A stretch of DNA of 64,000 nucleotides from Gammaproteobacteria bacterium (GTDB taxonomy: Bacteria > Pseudomonadota > Gammaproteobacteria > Pseudomonadales > Pseudomonadaceae): assembly GCA_903970465.1 (NCBI GenBank), contig CAJCIO010000001.1, forward strand, positions 21,775-85,774, read 5' to 3'. Below the pieces are notes generated by a model. The model saw nothing but the letters and a program-made list of their open reading frames with translations. It searched no databases and was not told where the DNA came from. Each line of letters starts with the position of its first letter. Position 1 is the stretch's first letter. Shown one piece after another: positions 8,987 through 18,063 of the stretch. The translations under genes were made by a program, and so were the position numbers.

Positions 8987-9712
8987 TCAGTCAACCTTCT
9001 CGAACTTCAAGTCCCACACCCCATGCCCCAGCCGCTCGCCGCGGCGCTCGAACTTGGTCACCGGACGCTCGGCCGGGCGTGGCACGCACTTGCCGTCTTC
9101 GGCCAGGTTGCGATAACCGGGCGCCACGCTCATCACTTCCAGCATGTACTCGGCGTAGGGTTCCCAGTCAGTGGCCATGTGCAACACGCCGCCTGGCTTG
9201 AGCTTGCTGCGCACCCGCTCGGCAAAGGACGCCTGAACGATACGGCGCTTGTGATGACGGCTCTTGTGCCACGGGTCAGGGAAGAAAAGCATCAAGCGAT
9301 CGAGACTGTTGTCGGCGATGCAGCGGTTCAGCACTTCGATCGCGTCGCAATCGTAGACACGCAGGTTGGTCAGACCTTGGGTCAGCACGCCGTTGAGCAG
9401 CGCGCCGACACCCGGCCGGTGCACTTCCACACCAATAAAGTCCTGCTCCGGTGCAGCAGCCGCCATTTCCAGCAGCGAGTGGCCCATGCCGAAGCCGATT
9501 TCCAGGGAGCGTGGGGCCGAACGACCGAATACCTGATCATAGTCCACTGGCGCATCGGCCAACGGCAGGACGAACAGCGGCGTGCCCTGGTCCAGGCCCT
9601 TTTGCTGGCCTTCGGTCATGCGCCCGGCGCGCATTACAAAACTCTTGATGCGGCGATGTTTGGACTCGTCTGCGTCTTCTACGGTGTTCGGCGTTTCGTT
9701 TGATTCAGTCAT
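8987..9712 (-). CDS. trmB: tRNA (guanine-N7-)-methyltransferase
   Basis: Forms m7G46 in the tRNA variable loop using SAM. The 241-aa product has SAM motif [16 protein letters not shown], the [15 protein letters not shown] segment that is the TrmB family signature, and the C-terminal [20 protein letters not shown] at 9712 is preferred over an in-frame TTG one codon upstream. It is the third gene of thiS-thiG-trmB, 9 bp after thiG, a conserved order in Pseudomonas that links thiamine synthesis and tRNA modification only by position. Confidence 0.96.
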   Translation of the reverse strand: MTESNETPNTVEDADESKHRRIKSFVMRAGRMTEGQQKGLDQGTPLFVLPLADAPVDYDQVFGRSAPRSLEIGFGMGHSLLEMAAAAPEQDFIGVEVHRPGVGALLNGVLTQGLTNLRVYDCDAIEVLNRCIADNSLDRLMLFFPDPWHKSRHHKRRIVQASFAERVRSKLKPGGVLHMATDWEPYAEYMLEVMSVAPGYRNLAEDGKCVPRPAERPVTKFERRGERLGHGVWDLKFEKVD

Positions 9713-9721
9713 CAACGGCTC

Positions 9722-10516
9722 TTACTTGATCAGGCCATCCAGCGGCGAGGATGCGCTGGCATAGAGTTTTTTCGGCATGCGGCCGGCGAGGTAGGCCATG
9801 CGCCCGGCGATGATCGCGTGCTTCATGGCTTCGCCCATCAGAATCGGGTCCTGGGCATGGGCGATCGCCGAGTTCATCAACACGGCTTCACAGCCCAGCT
9901 CCATGGCGATGGTGGCATCGGACGCGGTACCGACACCGGCATCCACCAGCACAGGGACCTTGGCTTCTTCGAGGATGATCTGCAGGTTGTACGGATTGCA
10001 GATGCCCAGGCCGGTACCAATCAGGCCCGCCAGCGGCATCACGGCGATGCAGCCGATTTCTGCCAGCTGGCGCGCGATGATCGGGTCGTCGCTGGTGTAC
10101 ACCATGACGTCGAAACCGTCCTTGACCAGCACTTCGGCGGCCTTAAGGGTTTCGATCACGTTAGGGAACAGGGTTTTCTGGTCAGCCAGCACTTCAAGCT
10201 TGACCAGCTTGTGGCCGTCGAGCAGTTCACGGGCCAGGCGGCAGGTGCGCACGGCCTCGATCGCGTCATAGCAACCTGCGGTGTTAGGCAGAATGGTGTA
10301 ACGATCCGGCGGCAGGATATCCAGCAGGTTCGGCTCACCCGGATTTTGCCCGATGTTGGTCCGGCGCACGGCGACGGTGACGATTTCGGCGCCCGAGGCC
10401 TCGATAGCCAGGCGGGTCTGTTCCATGTCGCGGTATTTGCCGGTACCGACCAGCAGGCGCGACCCGTAGGTGCGACCGGCCAGGGTGAAAGGCTTGTCAG
10501 TGCGAGCGTTGCTCAT
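9722..10516 (-). CDS. thiG: Thiazole synthase ThiG
   Basis: Builds the thiazole-phosphate half of thiamine from 1-deoxy-D-xylulose 5-phosphate, dehydroglycine and ThiS thiocarboxylate. The 264-aa TIM barrel has the Schiff-base Lys K106 in VKLEVL, a phosphate-binding segment [14 protein letters not shown], and the [16 protein letters not shown] signature. It starts at ATG 10516, 52 bp downstream of thiS. No THI-box (TPP) riboswitch was recognised ahead of thiS. Confidence 0.97.
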   Translation of the reverse strand: MSNARTDKPFTLAGRTYGSRLLVGTGKYRDMEQTRLAIEASGAEIVTVAVRRTNIGQNPGEPNLLDILPPDRYTILPNTAGCYDAIEAVRTCRLARELLDGHKLVKLEVLADQKTLFPNVIETLKAAEVLVKDGFDVMVYTSDDPIIARQLAEIGCIAVMPLAGLIGTGLGICNPYNLQIILEEAKVPVLVDAGVGTASDATIAMELGCEAVLMNSAIAHAQDPILMGEAMKHAIIAGRMAYLAGRMPKKLYASASSPLDGLIK

Positions 10517-10568
10517 CGGTCATCCTCTTGCGGTTGAGGTGTAAGGGCGTAGCGAGCGAAGGGACAGC

Positions 10569-10769
10569 CTAGCCGCCACCGATGGCGTGCACCACTTCGA
10601 CCTGATCGCCTTCACTGAGGGCGGTCGCGGCATGATGGCTGCGCGGCACGATGTCCAGGTTGAGCTCGACGGCCACGCGGCGCCCGGTCAACTCCAGACG
10701 CACAAGCAGCGCCGCGACGGTCTCGCCGTCGGGCAGTTCGTAGGGTTCACCGTTCAGCTGGATACGCAT
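10569..10769 (-). CDS. thiS: Sulfur carrier protein ThiS
   Basis: A 66-aa ubiquitin-fold sulfur carrier whose C-terminal Gly-Gly (HAIGGG) is adenylated and converted to a thiocarboxylate that donates sulfur to ThiG. The start is ATG 10769 (MRIQLNGEPYELPDG). A longer in-frame reading upstream to 10883 was rejected because it exceeds the family length and lacks conserved sequence. The upstream 229 bp to the DUF423 gene contain only a degenerate REP-like element. Confidence 0.95.
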   Translation of the reverse strand: MRIQLNGEPYELPDGETVAALLVRLELTGRRVAVELNLDIVPRSHHAATALSEGDQVEVVHAIGGG

Positions 10770-10998
10770 GCGACTGGCAGCCATTATTTTCAAGGGGGGG
10801 CATTCTAGCCCGATCACTGCCGATGACCAAGATGCGGGGGCACCATTCGTCTTGGGCAAGGATGACGCCGATGGATCGGTCAACCCTGTGCAGAGGAGGC
10901 TTGCTCCCGAGAGGCCGGGACTGCCTCACTGCGGCGTGTCAATTATGGCCTATCGGGATCAAGCCCCCCTTACCACAGGGTTGACCCGAGGTTCGTGA

Positions 10999-11370
10999 TC
11001 AGCCCAACCGCCACGCCGCCAAACCCAGGCATACCCAGCCAGCAAGAAACGCCAAGCCGCCGAATGGCGTGATGATGCCCAGCTTGCCAATCCCAGTCAG
11101 GGTCAACGTATAGAGGCTGCCGGAAAACAGCACGATGCCCACGCAGAACAATACCCCTGCCCAATTCATGAGGCGCCCAGGCACCTGGGCGCAAAGGATG
11201 GCGACCGCCAGCAGTGCCAGGGCGTGGATCAACTGGTAGGTGACGCCGGTGTGGAACACTGCCAGGTAATCCGTGCTCAAGCGATCCTTGAGCCCGTGGG
11301 CGGCAAAGGCGCCGAGGCCAACGCCGGTAAAGCCGAAAAAAGCCGCCAACAGCAAAAAACTGCGAAGCAT
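10999..11370 (-). CDS. DUF423 (YgdD/YwdK-like) membrane protein
   Basis: A 123-aa inner-membrane protein with four hydrophobic helices and the family motif GVGLGAFAAHGLKDRL near residues 15-30. FHTGVTYQLIHALAL then leads into helix 2. The family function is unknown. ATG 11370 was chosen because the next upstream in-frame start adds a polar, non-conserved leader. It is divergent from mtgA, with 77 bp between the starts. Confidence 0.9.
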   Translation of the reverse strand: MLRSFLLLAAFFGFTGVGLGAFAAHGLKDRLSTDYLAVFHTGVTYQLIHALALLAVAILCAQVPGRLMNWAGVLFCVGIVLFSGSLYTLTLTGIGKLGIITPFGGLAFLAGWVCLGLAAWRLG

Positions 11371-11447
11371 CTGGAAACTCCGGGGACAGGTGTTGAGGCA
11401 CAGGGTCTGTATAATGGCCCGCTCACCCGCTTTGGCCAAGCCTATCC

Positions 11448-12170
11448 ATGCTGCGTACCCTTCTGCATCGCCTCAAAAAAGCCCTGCTCTGGTTCGCTGT
11501 CGGCAGCGTCCTCCTGGTCCTGGCGTTCCGCTGGATCCCGCCGCCGGGGACCATGCTGATGGTCGAGCGCAAGATCGAATCCCTGACCGATGGCCAGCCC
11601 ATTGACCTGCAGCGCAGTTGGCAGCCCTGGTCGAAGATCTCCGACGACCTCAAGGTGGCCGTCATCGCCGGCGAAGACCAGCACTTCGCGGAACACTGGG
11701 GCTTCGATCTGCCAGCCATTCAAGCGGCTTTCCTGCATAACGAGCAAGGCGGCACGGTCCGCGGCGCCAGTACCATCAGCCAGCAAGTGGCCAAGAACGT
11801 ATTCCTGTGGTCCGGGCGCAGCTACGTGCGCAAGGGTCTTGAAGCCTGGTTCACGGTATTGATCGAGGTGCTGTGGCCCAAGCAGCGGATTCTCGAGGTG
11901 TACCTCAACAGCGCAGAATGGGACGACGGCGTGTTCGGCGCTCAGGCCGCCGCGCAGCATCACTTTGGTGTGAACGCGGCCACCTTGTCGCGCCAGCAGG
12001 CCAGCTATCTGGCCGCCGTGTTGCCCAACCCGCGCAACTGGAGCGCCAGCCGCCCCAGCGCCTATGTACAGCGTCGAGCCGGCTGGATTCGCCAGCAGAT
12101 GGGGCAATTGGGTGGAGACGATTACCTGCTGCGGCTGAACGACTCGCGCAAGGCGCCTTGGGCGCAGTAG
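11448..12170 (+). CDS. mtgA: Monofunctional biosynthetic peptidoglycan glycosyltransferase
   Basis: Polymerises lipid II into glycan strands. A 240-aa GT51 protein without a transpeptidase domain. It has an N-terminal membrane anchor (about residues 10-28), then the catalytic block AGEDQHFAEHWGFD with the conserved Glu, then GASTISQQVAKNVFLW and RKGLEAWFTVLIE. These are the canonical GT51 motifs. It ends 20 bp before a strong bidirectional terminator shared with convergent rpoH. Confidence 0.96.
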   Translation: MLRTLLHRLKKALLWFAVGSVLLVLAFRWIPPPGTMLMVERKIESLTDGQPIDLQRSWQPWSKISDDLKVAVIAGEDQHFAEHWGFDLPAIQAAFLHNEQGGTVRGASTISQQVAKNVFLWSGRSYVRKGLEAWFTVLIEVLWPKQRILEVYLNSAEWDDGVFGAQAAAQHHFGVNAATLSRQQASYLAAVLPNPRNWSASRPSAYVQRRAGWIRQQMGQLGGDDYLLRLNDSRKAPWAQ

Positions 12171-12192
12171 CCGATTTTTGGGATGGACCACA

Positions 12193-12222
12193 AAAAAGCC
12201 CTGAACAGTGTCAGGGCTTTTT
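12193..12222. terminator. Bidirectional intrinsic terminator between mtgA and rpoH
   Basis: Stem AAAGCCCTGA (12195-12204) pairs with TCAGGGCTTT (12211-12220) around a 6-nt loop, with an A-run before and a T-run after. It can therefore end transcripts from both convergent genes. Confidence 0.9.
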
Positions 12223-12240
12223 AACTTTCAAGCTCAACGC

Positions 12241-13095
12241 TTACGCAGCGATCGACACCTTGAGCTTGTTCATCGCGCTTTTTTCCAGCTGACGAATCCG
12301 TTCGGCCGACACGTTGTACTTTTCAGCCAACTCGTGCAACGTGGCTTTCTCTTCAGCCAACCAGCGCTGATAGAGAATGTCGCGGCTGCGGTCGTCCAAT
12401 ACTTCCAGCGCTTCGTGCAGGTTGCTGTTGGAATTGTCGCTCCAGTCAGCATCCTCCAACTGACGCGCCGGATCGTAGCGGTGGTCTTCAAGATAGTTGG
12501 CAGGCGACTGGAAGGCACTGTCGTCGTCCGCTTCCGCGGCCGGATCGAAGGCCATGTCCTGGCCCGTCAGACGGCTTTCCATCTCGCGCACTTCACGAGG
12601 CTCTACGCCCAGACTTTCAGCCACACGGTGCACTTCTTCATTGTTCAGCCAGGCCAAGCGCTTTTTCTGGCTGCGCAGATTGAAGAACAGCTTGCGCTGA
12701 GCCTTGGTGGTCGCGACCTTGACGATCCGCCAGTTACGCAGGATGAACTCGTGGATTTCAGCCTTGATCCAGTGCACAGCAAACGACACAAGCCGCACAC
12801 CCATTTCAGGGTTGAAGCGCTTGACCGCCTTCATCAGGCCGACGTTGCCTTCCTGGATCAGGTCGGCTTGCGCCAGGCCATATCCGGAATAGCTACGAGC
12901 GATATGTACAACGAAACGCAGGTGGGCGAGCACCATCTGCCGAGCCGCCCCTAGATCCTGTTCGTAAAATAGACTCTCGGCCAGTGAACGCTCCTGCTCG
13001 GGTGTCAGCAGTGGAATGCTGTTCACCGTGTGCACATAGGCCTCCAGGTTCGCACCCGGGACCAAGGCATAAGCAGGTTGCAACGAAGTGGTCAT
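12241..13095 (-). CDS. rpoH: Heat-shock sigma factor RpoH (sigma-32)
   Basis: A 284-aa sigma-70 family factor directing the heat-shock regulon. Region 2 ([36 protein letters not shown]) is at about 60-95. The RpoH box QRKLFFNLR is at about 133-141. Region 4 helix-turn-helix [19 protein letters not shown] is near 250-268. ATG 13095 has a strong GGAGG ribosome site 7 nt upstream. It follows ftsX on the same strand after 109 bp, the usual Pseudomonas ftsY-ftsE-ftsX-rpoH order. The upstream spacer is long enough for its own promoters. Confidence 0.98.
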   Translation of the reverse strand: MTTSLQPAYALVPGANLEAYVHTVNSIPLLTPEQERSLAESLFYEQDLGAARQMVLAHLRFVVHIARSYSGYGLAQADLIQEGNVGLMKAVKRFNPEMGVRLVSFAVHWIKAEIHEFILRNWRIVKVATTKAQRKLFFNLRSQKKRLAWLNNEEVHRVAESLGVEPREVREMESRLTGQDMAFDPAAEADDDSAFQSPANYLEDHRYDPARQLEDADWSDNSNSNLHEALEVLDDRSRDILYQRWLAEEKATLHELAEKYNVSAERIRQLEKSAMNKLKVSIAA

Positions 13096-13204
13096 ACAAA
13101 AACCTCCGACTCACGTGACTCGTGCAGTTCAGCACTGCAAATAGGACAGGGAACCGAGAACCAAGTTCCCACATGCTGAAGGGACGTAAGTACTGTGAAA
13201 ATAA

Positions 13205-14230
13205 TTAGCGTGGCGCCAGTTCTCGCAAATGACGCGCCACCGCAATCCATGCACCGATATACCCTAACAGCACTGCTCCTAGCAATAGGGACAGTCCGTC
13301 CGAGGGGGGTACTCCGCCCAGGGCAAAGTCACTTCCGTAGAGGCCGGAAAGCCCGACCACCGCGCCGTTCAGCCAGTCAAGGCCAAATGCCAGTATGCCC
13401 CATGAAAGAATTCCTGCACCCAGCCCGTACAAGGCGCCCATGTACAAGAAGGGCCTGCGCACATAGCTATCGGTACCGCCCACCAGCTTGATCACTTCGA
13501 TCTCGATGCGACGATTTTCGATGTGCAGACGAATAGTGTTACCAATTACTAGCAGCAAAGCCGCCACCAGCAATACCGTCAACCCGAAGACGAATCGATC
13601 CCCCAGCTTGAGAATCGCCGCGAGCCGCTCGACCCATACCAGGTCCAACTGTGCCTGCTGCACGCTAGGCAGCTCCGACAGGGTCTGGCGCAACGACTCC
13701 AGCGCGGCCTTGTCGACCTCGAGTGGCGTCACCACCACGACCCCAGGCAAGGGGTTCTGCGGCAGTTCCTTGATTGCTTCGCCTAGCCCGGATTGCTGCT
13801 GGAACTCATCGAGGGCGCGCTTCTTGTCGATGTACTCGGCGTCCGCCACGCCACCCAGGGCCTTGGCCTTGGCCACCAGCGCCTGACCATCGCTGTCGCT
13901 CGCGTTGAGGTCCATATACAGGGATATCTGCGCCGCACGCTGCCAGGAGCCACCCAGCCGCTCGACGTTCTTGAGCAGCAACGACAGCCCCATGGGCAGG
14001 CTCAACGCCACTGCCATCACCAGACAGGTGAAAAAACTGCCGATGGGCTGCTTGGCCAAACGTCGCAAGCTGTCCAGCAAGCTGGCACGGTGGTTTTCGA
14101 TCCAGGCGTGAAACAGCTGGCTGAACGCCGGGCCGTCGTCGTCGTTGTGCGGTTTTTTCTTCTGGGGTTCCTGATCGACAGGCTTGGGCGCCACACGATC
14201 CGAGACTTTAGGGCTACGTGTCGCACTCAT
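13205..14230 (-). CDS. ftsX: Cell-division protein FtsX
   Basis: The membrane half of the FtsEX complex, which couples divisome signals to amidase activators at the septum. The 341-aa product has a charged, Pro/Lys-rich cytoplasmic N-terminus of about 60 residues. Four membrane segments follow (about 68-90, 218-240, 268-290 and 312-333). The first periplasmic loop between helices 1 and 2 is large and carries the ECD of the FtsX family. The start overlaps the ftsE stop by 4 bp (14227-14230), so the two are coupled. Confidence 0.97.
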   Translation of the reverse strand: MSATRSPKVSDRVAPKPVDQEPQKKKPHNDDDGPAFSQLFHAWIENHRASLLDSLRRLAKQPIGSFFTCLVMAVALSLPMGLSLLLKNVERLGGSWQRAAQISLYMDLNASDSDGQALVAKAKALGGVADAEYIDKKRALDEFQQQSGLGEAIKELPQNPLPGVVVVTPLEVDKAALESLRQTLSELPSVQQAQLDLVWVERLAAILKLGDRFVFGLTVLLVAALLLVIGNTIRLHIENRRIEIEVIKLVGGTDSYVRRPFLYMGALYGLGAGILSWGILAFGLDWLNGAVVGLSGLYGSDFALGGVPPSDGLSLLLGAVLLGYIGAWIAVARHLRELAPR

Positions 14231-14898
14231 TGGCCGGCCTCCCCGTCACCGATCAAGCGGCCGCGCTGCAAGGTCAGCATGCGATGGCGCATACGCGCGA
14301 TCAGGGCCAGGTCGTGACTGGCGATCAGCACGCTGGTGCCCAGGCGATTGATGTCTTCGAATACGCCCATGATCTCCGCAGCCAGCCGCGGGTCGAGGTT
14401 ACCGGTGGGTTCATCCGCCAGCAGCAAGGCTGGGCGGTGGACGATCGCACGGGCGATACCGACGCGTTGCTGCTGCCCGGTGGACAGGTCGCCGGGGTAC
14501 AGCTCGGCCTTGTCCGCCAGGGCCACACGCTCCAGCGCCGAATCGACACGTTTGGCGATCTCGGGCTTGGACAGGCCAAGGATCTGCAGCGGCAAGGCGA
14601 TGTTGTTGAACACCGTGCGATCGAACAGGAGCTGGTGATTCTGGAAGACCACGCCGATCTGCCGACGCAAGAATGGAATCTGCGCGTTGGTGATCTGCCC
14701 CAGATCCTGCCCGGCCAACAGCAATTTGCCACTGGTCGGCCGCTCCATGGCCAGCAACAGGCGCAGCAGAGTGCTCTTGCCGGCACCGGAGTGACCCGTC
14801 ACGAACAGAAATTCGCCACGGCGAACTCGGAAACTCAGCTCGTGCAGGCCGACATGGCCATTGGGATAGCGCTTGGCAACCTGTTCGAATCGAATCAT
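14227..14898 (-). CDS. ftsE: Cell-division ATP-binding protein FtsE
   Basis: A 223-aa ABC ATPase that partners FtsX. Walker A is GHSGAGKST (about residues 36-44), signature LSTGQQQRVGIARA is near 139-152, Walker B LLLADEPTGNLD is next, and the H-loop is in LIASHDLAL. It overlaps ftsY by 4 bp at its start and ftsX by 4 bp at its end, so all three are translated from one message. Confidence 0.98.
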   Translation of the reverse strand: MIRFEQVAKRYPNGHVGLHELSFRVRRGEFLFVTGHSGAGKSTLLRLLLAMERPTSGKLLLAGQDLGQITNAQIPFLRRQIGVVFQNHQLLFDRTVFNNIALPLQILGLSKPEIAKRVDSALERVALADKAELYPGDLSTGQQQRVGIARAIVHRPALLLADEPTGNLDPRLAAEIMGVFEDINRLGTSVLIASHDLALIARMRHRMLTLQRGRLIGDGEAGQ

Positions 14899-16475
14899 GA
14901 GCGTTCCCGTTCTGCGAAGAGGGCCTGGACGAAGGGCTCGGCTTCGAAGGTACGCAGGTCGTCGATACCTTCACCCACACCGATGTAGCGGATCGGCAGG
15001 CCGAACTGCTTGGCCAGGGCGAAGATCACCCCGCCCTTGGCGGTACCGTCGAGCTTGGTCAACGCCAGCCCGGTCAAGGACACGGTCTGGTTGAACTGCT
15101 TGGCCTGGTTGATGGCGTTCTGGCCAGTACCGGCGTCCAGCACCAGCAGCACCTCGTGCGGCGCAGACTCGTCCAGCTTGCCGATCACACGGCGCACCTT
15201 TTTCAATTCTTCCATCAGGTTATCTTTGGTGTGCAGGCGCCCGGCGGTATCGGCGATCAGCACGTCGACACCACGAGCGGTGGCGGCCTGCACGGCATCG
15301 AAGATTACCGAAGCGGAGTCGGCGCCAGTGTGCTGGGCGATCACCGGGATACGATTGCGCTCGCCCCACACCTGCAATTGCTCGACGGCGGCAGCGCGGA
15401 AGGTATCGCCGGCGGCCAGCATGACTTTCTTGCCTTCACCCTGAAGTTTTTTCGCCAGCTTGCCAATGGTCGTGGTCTTGCCGGCGCCATTGACGCCCAC
15501 CACCAGAATCACGAAAGGCTTTTGCTGCGCCGGGATCACCAGCGGTTGCTCGACAGGCTTGAGCAGGGCCGACAGTTCGGCCTGCAACGACGCGTACAGG
15601 GCATCGCTGTCGGTCAACTGCTTGCGCGCGACCTTCTGCGTCAGGTTCCCGATGATCAGGTTGGTGGCTTCGACGCCGACGTCGGCGGTCAGCAAACGGG
15701 TCTCGAGCTCGTCGAGCAAATCGTCGTCGATGGCTTTTTTGCCGAGGAACAGGCTGGCCATGCCCTCGCCGAGGCTGGCGCTGGTCTTGCTCAGGCCCTG
15801 TTTGAGCCGGGCGAAGAAACCGCCTTTGGCAGGCTCGGCAGACACTGGGGCCGGGGCTGCAGCGGGCGCTCCAGTGGATTCAGCGGTAGCAGGCGACCGA
15901 ACGACGGGCACGATGACGGGCTCGGATACGGTCCGCGCAACCACCGGAACCGCTGGCGCGGGCTGTTGGACCACTGCCGGAGCGACCGGGGCCAAGGGTA
16001 CTGGCTGTTCGACCGCCGCCGGAGCAGGCGATGCCACCGGTGCAGCCTCAGCCACGGGCGCCGGAGTCAGGTCGCTTGGCGTCGGCGCGAGTTCGACCAG
16101 CGGTGCCGCCGTAGTTTCTGGCGGCGCCGCCAGGGCGACAGGGGGGATCGACGGCGCGACAGGCTCGGCCTCGATATCCGGCACCAGCGCCACAGGCTCC
16201 TCGGGCACCGGCAACACCAGACCACTTGCCACAGGCTCAGCCTGGACAATCGGCGCGGCAGCAGGCGGGGCCGCTACCAACGCCGGCTCGGGCGCAACCT
16301 CGACCGCCAGTTCAGGCGTCTCGGGCGTCTCGGGCGTCTCGGGGGCCTCAGTAGTCACAGGGGCTTGCGGCGGCTCGGGCGGGGTTTCCTGCGGTTTTTT
16401 ACGCAGCCATCCGAACAGGCCTTTCTTCTCTCCAGCCGGTGGCGGAGTCTTCTTGTCGTCGTTGGAACCAAACAT
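14895..16475 (-). CDS. ftsY: Signal recognition particle receptor FtsY
   Basis: A GTPase receptor that docks SRP-ribosome complexes at the inner membrane. The product is 526 aa. The first about 205 residues form an acidic, Pro/Ala/Glu/Val-rich A domain with a PET tandem repeat (16315-16341). The conserved N domain follows (about 210-300). The G domain has GVNGAGKTTTIGKLAKK, DTAGRLHTKDNL and TKLDGTAKGG. It starts at ATG 16475, is first of the ftsYEX unit, and is divergent from the M16 peptidase pair over 232 bp. Confidence 0.97.
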   Translation of the reverse strand: MFGSNDDKKTPPPAGEKKGLFGWLRKKPQETPPEPPQAPVTTEAPETPETPETPELAVEVAPEPALVAAPPAAAPIVQAEPVASGLVLPVPEEPVALVPDIEAEPVAPSIPPVALAAPPETTAAPLVELAPTPSDLTPAPVAEAAPVASPAPAAVEQPVPLAPVAPAVVQQPAPAVPVVARTVSEPVIVPVVRSPATAESTGAPAAAPAPVSAEPAKGGFFARLKQGLSKTSASLGEGMASLFLGKKAIDDDLLDELETRLLTADVGVEATNLIIGNLTQKVARKQLTDSDALYASLQAELSALLKPVEQPLVIPAQQKPFVILVVGVNGAGKTTTIGKLAKKLQGEGKKVMLAAGDTFRAAAVEQLQVWGERNRIPVIAQHTGADSASVIFDAVQAATARGVDVLIADTAGRLHTKDNLMEELKKVRRVIGKLDESAPHEVLLVLDAGTGQNAINQAKQFNQTVSLTGLALTKLDGTAKGGVIFALAKQFGLPIRYIGVGEGIDDLRTFEAEPFVQALFAERERS

Positions 16476-16707
16476 GGAGGACGGCTATCTCACGGTAGCG
16501 ACGCGCCAATGCGGCGCCTCTGGAAATTCTGATATCGCAGAACAGACTGCTTTTTACCCGGCTCGTTCACGCGTTACATCCTGACAAGATGATCGCAGGC
16601 CCGCTTTCACATCAGGCATGGTCGCCAGCGAGCCGGATCAGTATCCTAGCACCTCCTCGCCCACTGACGCTAAGGCCAAGCGGGCAGCCTTACAGGTTCA
16701 AAATCGA

Positions 16708-18063
16708 ATGAATGATCTTGCCCGCCGCGCTGCCGGTCTGCTGCTCGGTACTTTTTGCCTGCCACTCGCCGCTTTTGCCGCCGATCCCCAACCCACCTCC
16801 GAGTTCACACTCGACAATGGCCTCAAGGTCGTCGTGCGCGAGGATCACCGTGCACCCGTGGTGGTTTCGCAGATCTGGTACAAGGTCGGATCGAGCTACG
16901 AAACCCCCGGCCAGACCGGCCTTTCCCACGCCCTCGAGCACATGATGTTCAAGGGCAGCAGCAAAATGGGCCCAGGCGAGTCCTCCCGCGTGCTTCGCGA
17001 CCTGGGCGCCCAGGAAAACGCCTTCACCAGCGACGACTACACCGCCTATTACCAAGTAATGGCCAAGGACCGCCTGCCGGTGGCCTTTGAGCTCGAAGCC
17101 GACCGCATGGCCACCCTGCGCCTGCCGCCGGAAGAATTCACCAAGGAAATCGAAGTCATCAAGGAAGAGCGCCGCCTGCGCACCGATGACCAGCCAAGCG
17201 CCAAGGCCTTCGAGGCCTTCAAGGCCATGGCGTACCCCGCCAGCGGCTATCACACCCCGACCATTGGCTGGATGGCCGACCTCGAGCGCATGAAGGTCGA
17301 GGAGCTGCGCCACTGGTACGAATCCTGGTACGTGCCCAACAACGCCACTCTGGTGGTGGTCGGCGATGTCAATCCCGATGACGTCAAGGCTCTGGCCCAG
17401 CGCTTCTTCGGCGGTATCGCGCGGCGCGCCACACCGCCGGCGAAAATCCCGCTGGAAGTCTCCGAGCCAGGCGAACGCCAGATCACCCTGCATGTGCGCA
17501 CCGAGCTGCCTAGCCTGATGCTGGCTTTCAACGTGCCCAGCCTGGCCACCGCCAAGGACCCACGCGGCGTGCAGGCCCTGCGCCTGATCACTGCCTTGCT
17601 CGACGGCGGCTACAGCGCGCGGCTGTCCACCCAGCTGGAGCGCGGCTCCGAACTGGTGTCCGGCGCCTCTGCCAGCTACGACGCGTTCACCCGCGGCGAC
17701 ACGCTGTTCATGCTGTCTGCCACACCCAACACGCAAAAGAAAAAGACCCTGGCCGACGTCGAGAAGGGCCTCTGGGGAATACTCGATCAGCTCAAGGACA
17801 AACCGCCCACCGCTGCGGAGCTTGAGCGTGTACGCGCCGAAGTCATCGCCGGCCTGGTTTTCGGTCGCGATTCCATCAGTCGCCAGGCCACCACCATCGG
17901 CCAGCTCGAAACCGTCGGCCTGTCGTGGAAGCTTATGGACAGCGAGCTGAATGACCTCAACAGCGTCACGCCCGCGGACATCCAGACCGCCGCACGCACC
18001 TATTTCACCCGCGAGCGCTTGAGCGTCGCCCACGTATTGCCCGAGGAAAAGGCTCATGATTGA
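16708..18063 (+). CDS. M16 zinc peptidase, active subunit of a periplasmic pair
   Basis: A 451-aa exported pitrilysin-family protease. The signal peptide is residues 1-25 (ending AAFAA). The inverted zinc motif HxxEH is intact as H74-A-L-E77-H78 in GLSHALEHMMFKG, with the downstream Glu ligand in EVIKEERR. The second M16 half (FMLAFNVPS-type region) fills the C-terminus. An upstream in-frame extension to 16618 was rejected because the signal peptide begins at ATG 16708. It overlaps the next M16 gene by 8 bp, and the pair probably forms a heterodimer as in processing peptidases. Confidence 0.93.
   Translation: MNDLARRAAGLLLGTFCLPLAAFAADPQPTSEFTLDNGLKVVVREDHRAPVVVSQIWYKVGSSYETPGQTGLSHALEHMMFKGSSKMGPGESSRVLRDLGAQENAFTSDDYTAYYQVMAKDRLPVAFELEADRMATLRLPPEEFTKEIEVIKEERRLRTDDQPSAKAFEAFKAMAYPASGYHTPTIGWMADLERMKVEELRHWYESWYVPNNATLVVVGDVNPDDVKALAQRFFGGIARRATPPAKIPLEVSEPGERQITLHVRTELPSLMLAFNVPSLATAKDPRGVQALRLITALLDGGYSARLSTQLERGSELVSGASASYDAFTRGDTLFMLSATPNTQKKKTLADVEKGLWGILDQLKDKPPTAAELERVRAEVIAGLVFGRDSISRQATTIGQLETVGLSWKLMDSELNDLNSVTPADIQTAARTYFTRERLSVAHVLPEEKAHD

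Noticed and set aside
10770..10998. TPP riboswitch ahead of thiS
   Set aside because: No THI-box consensus could be found by eye; only degenerate REP-like sequence is present.
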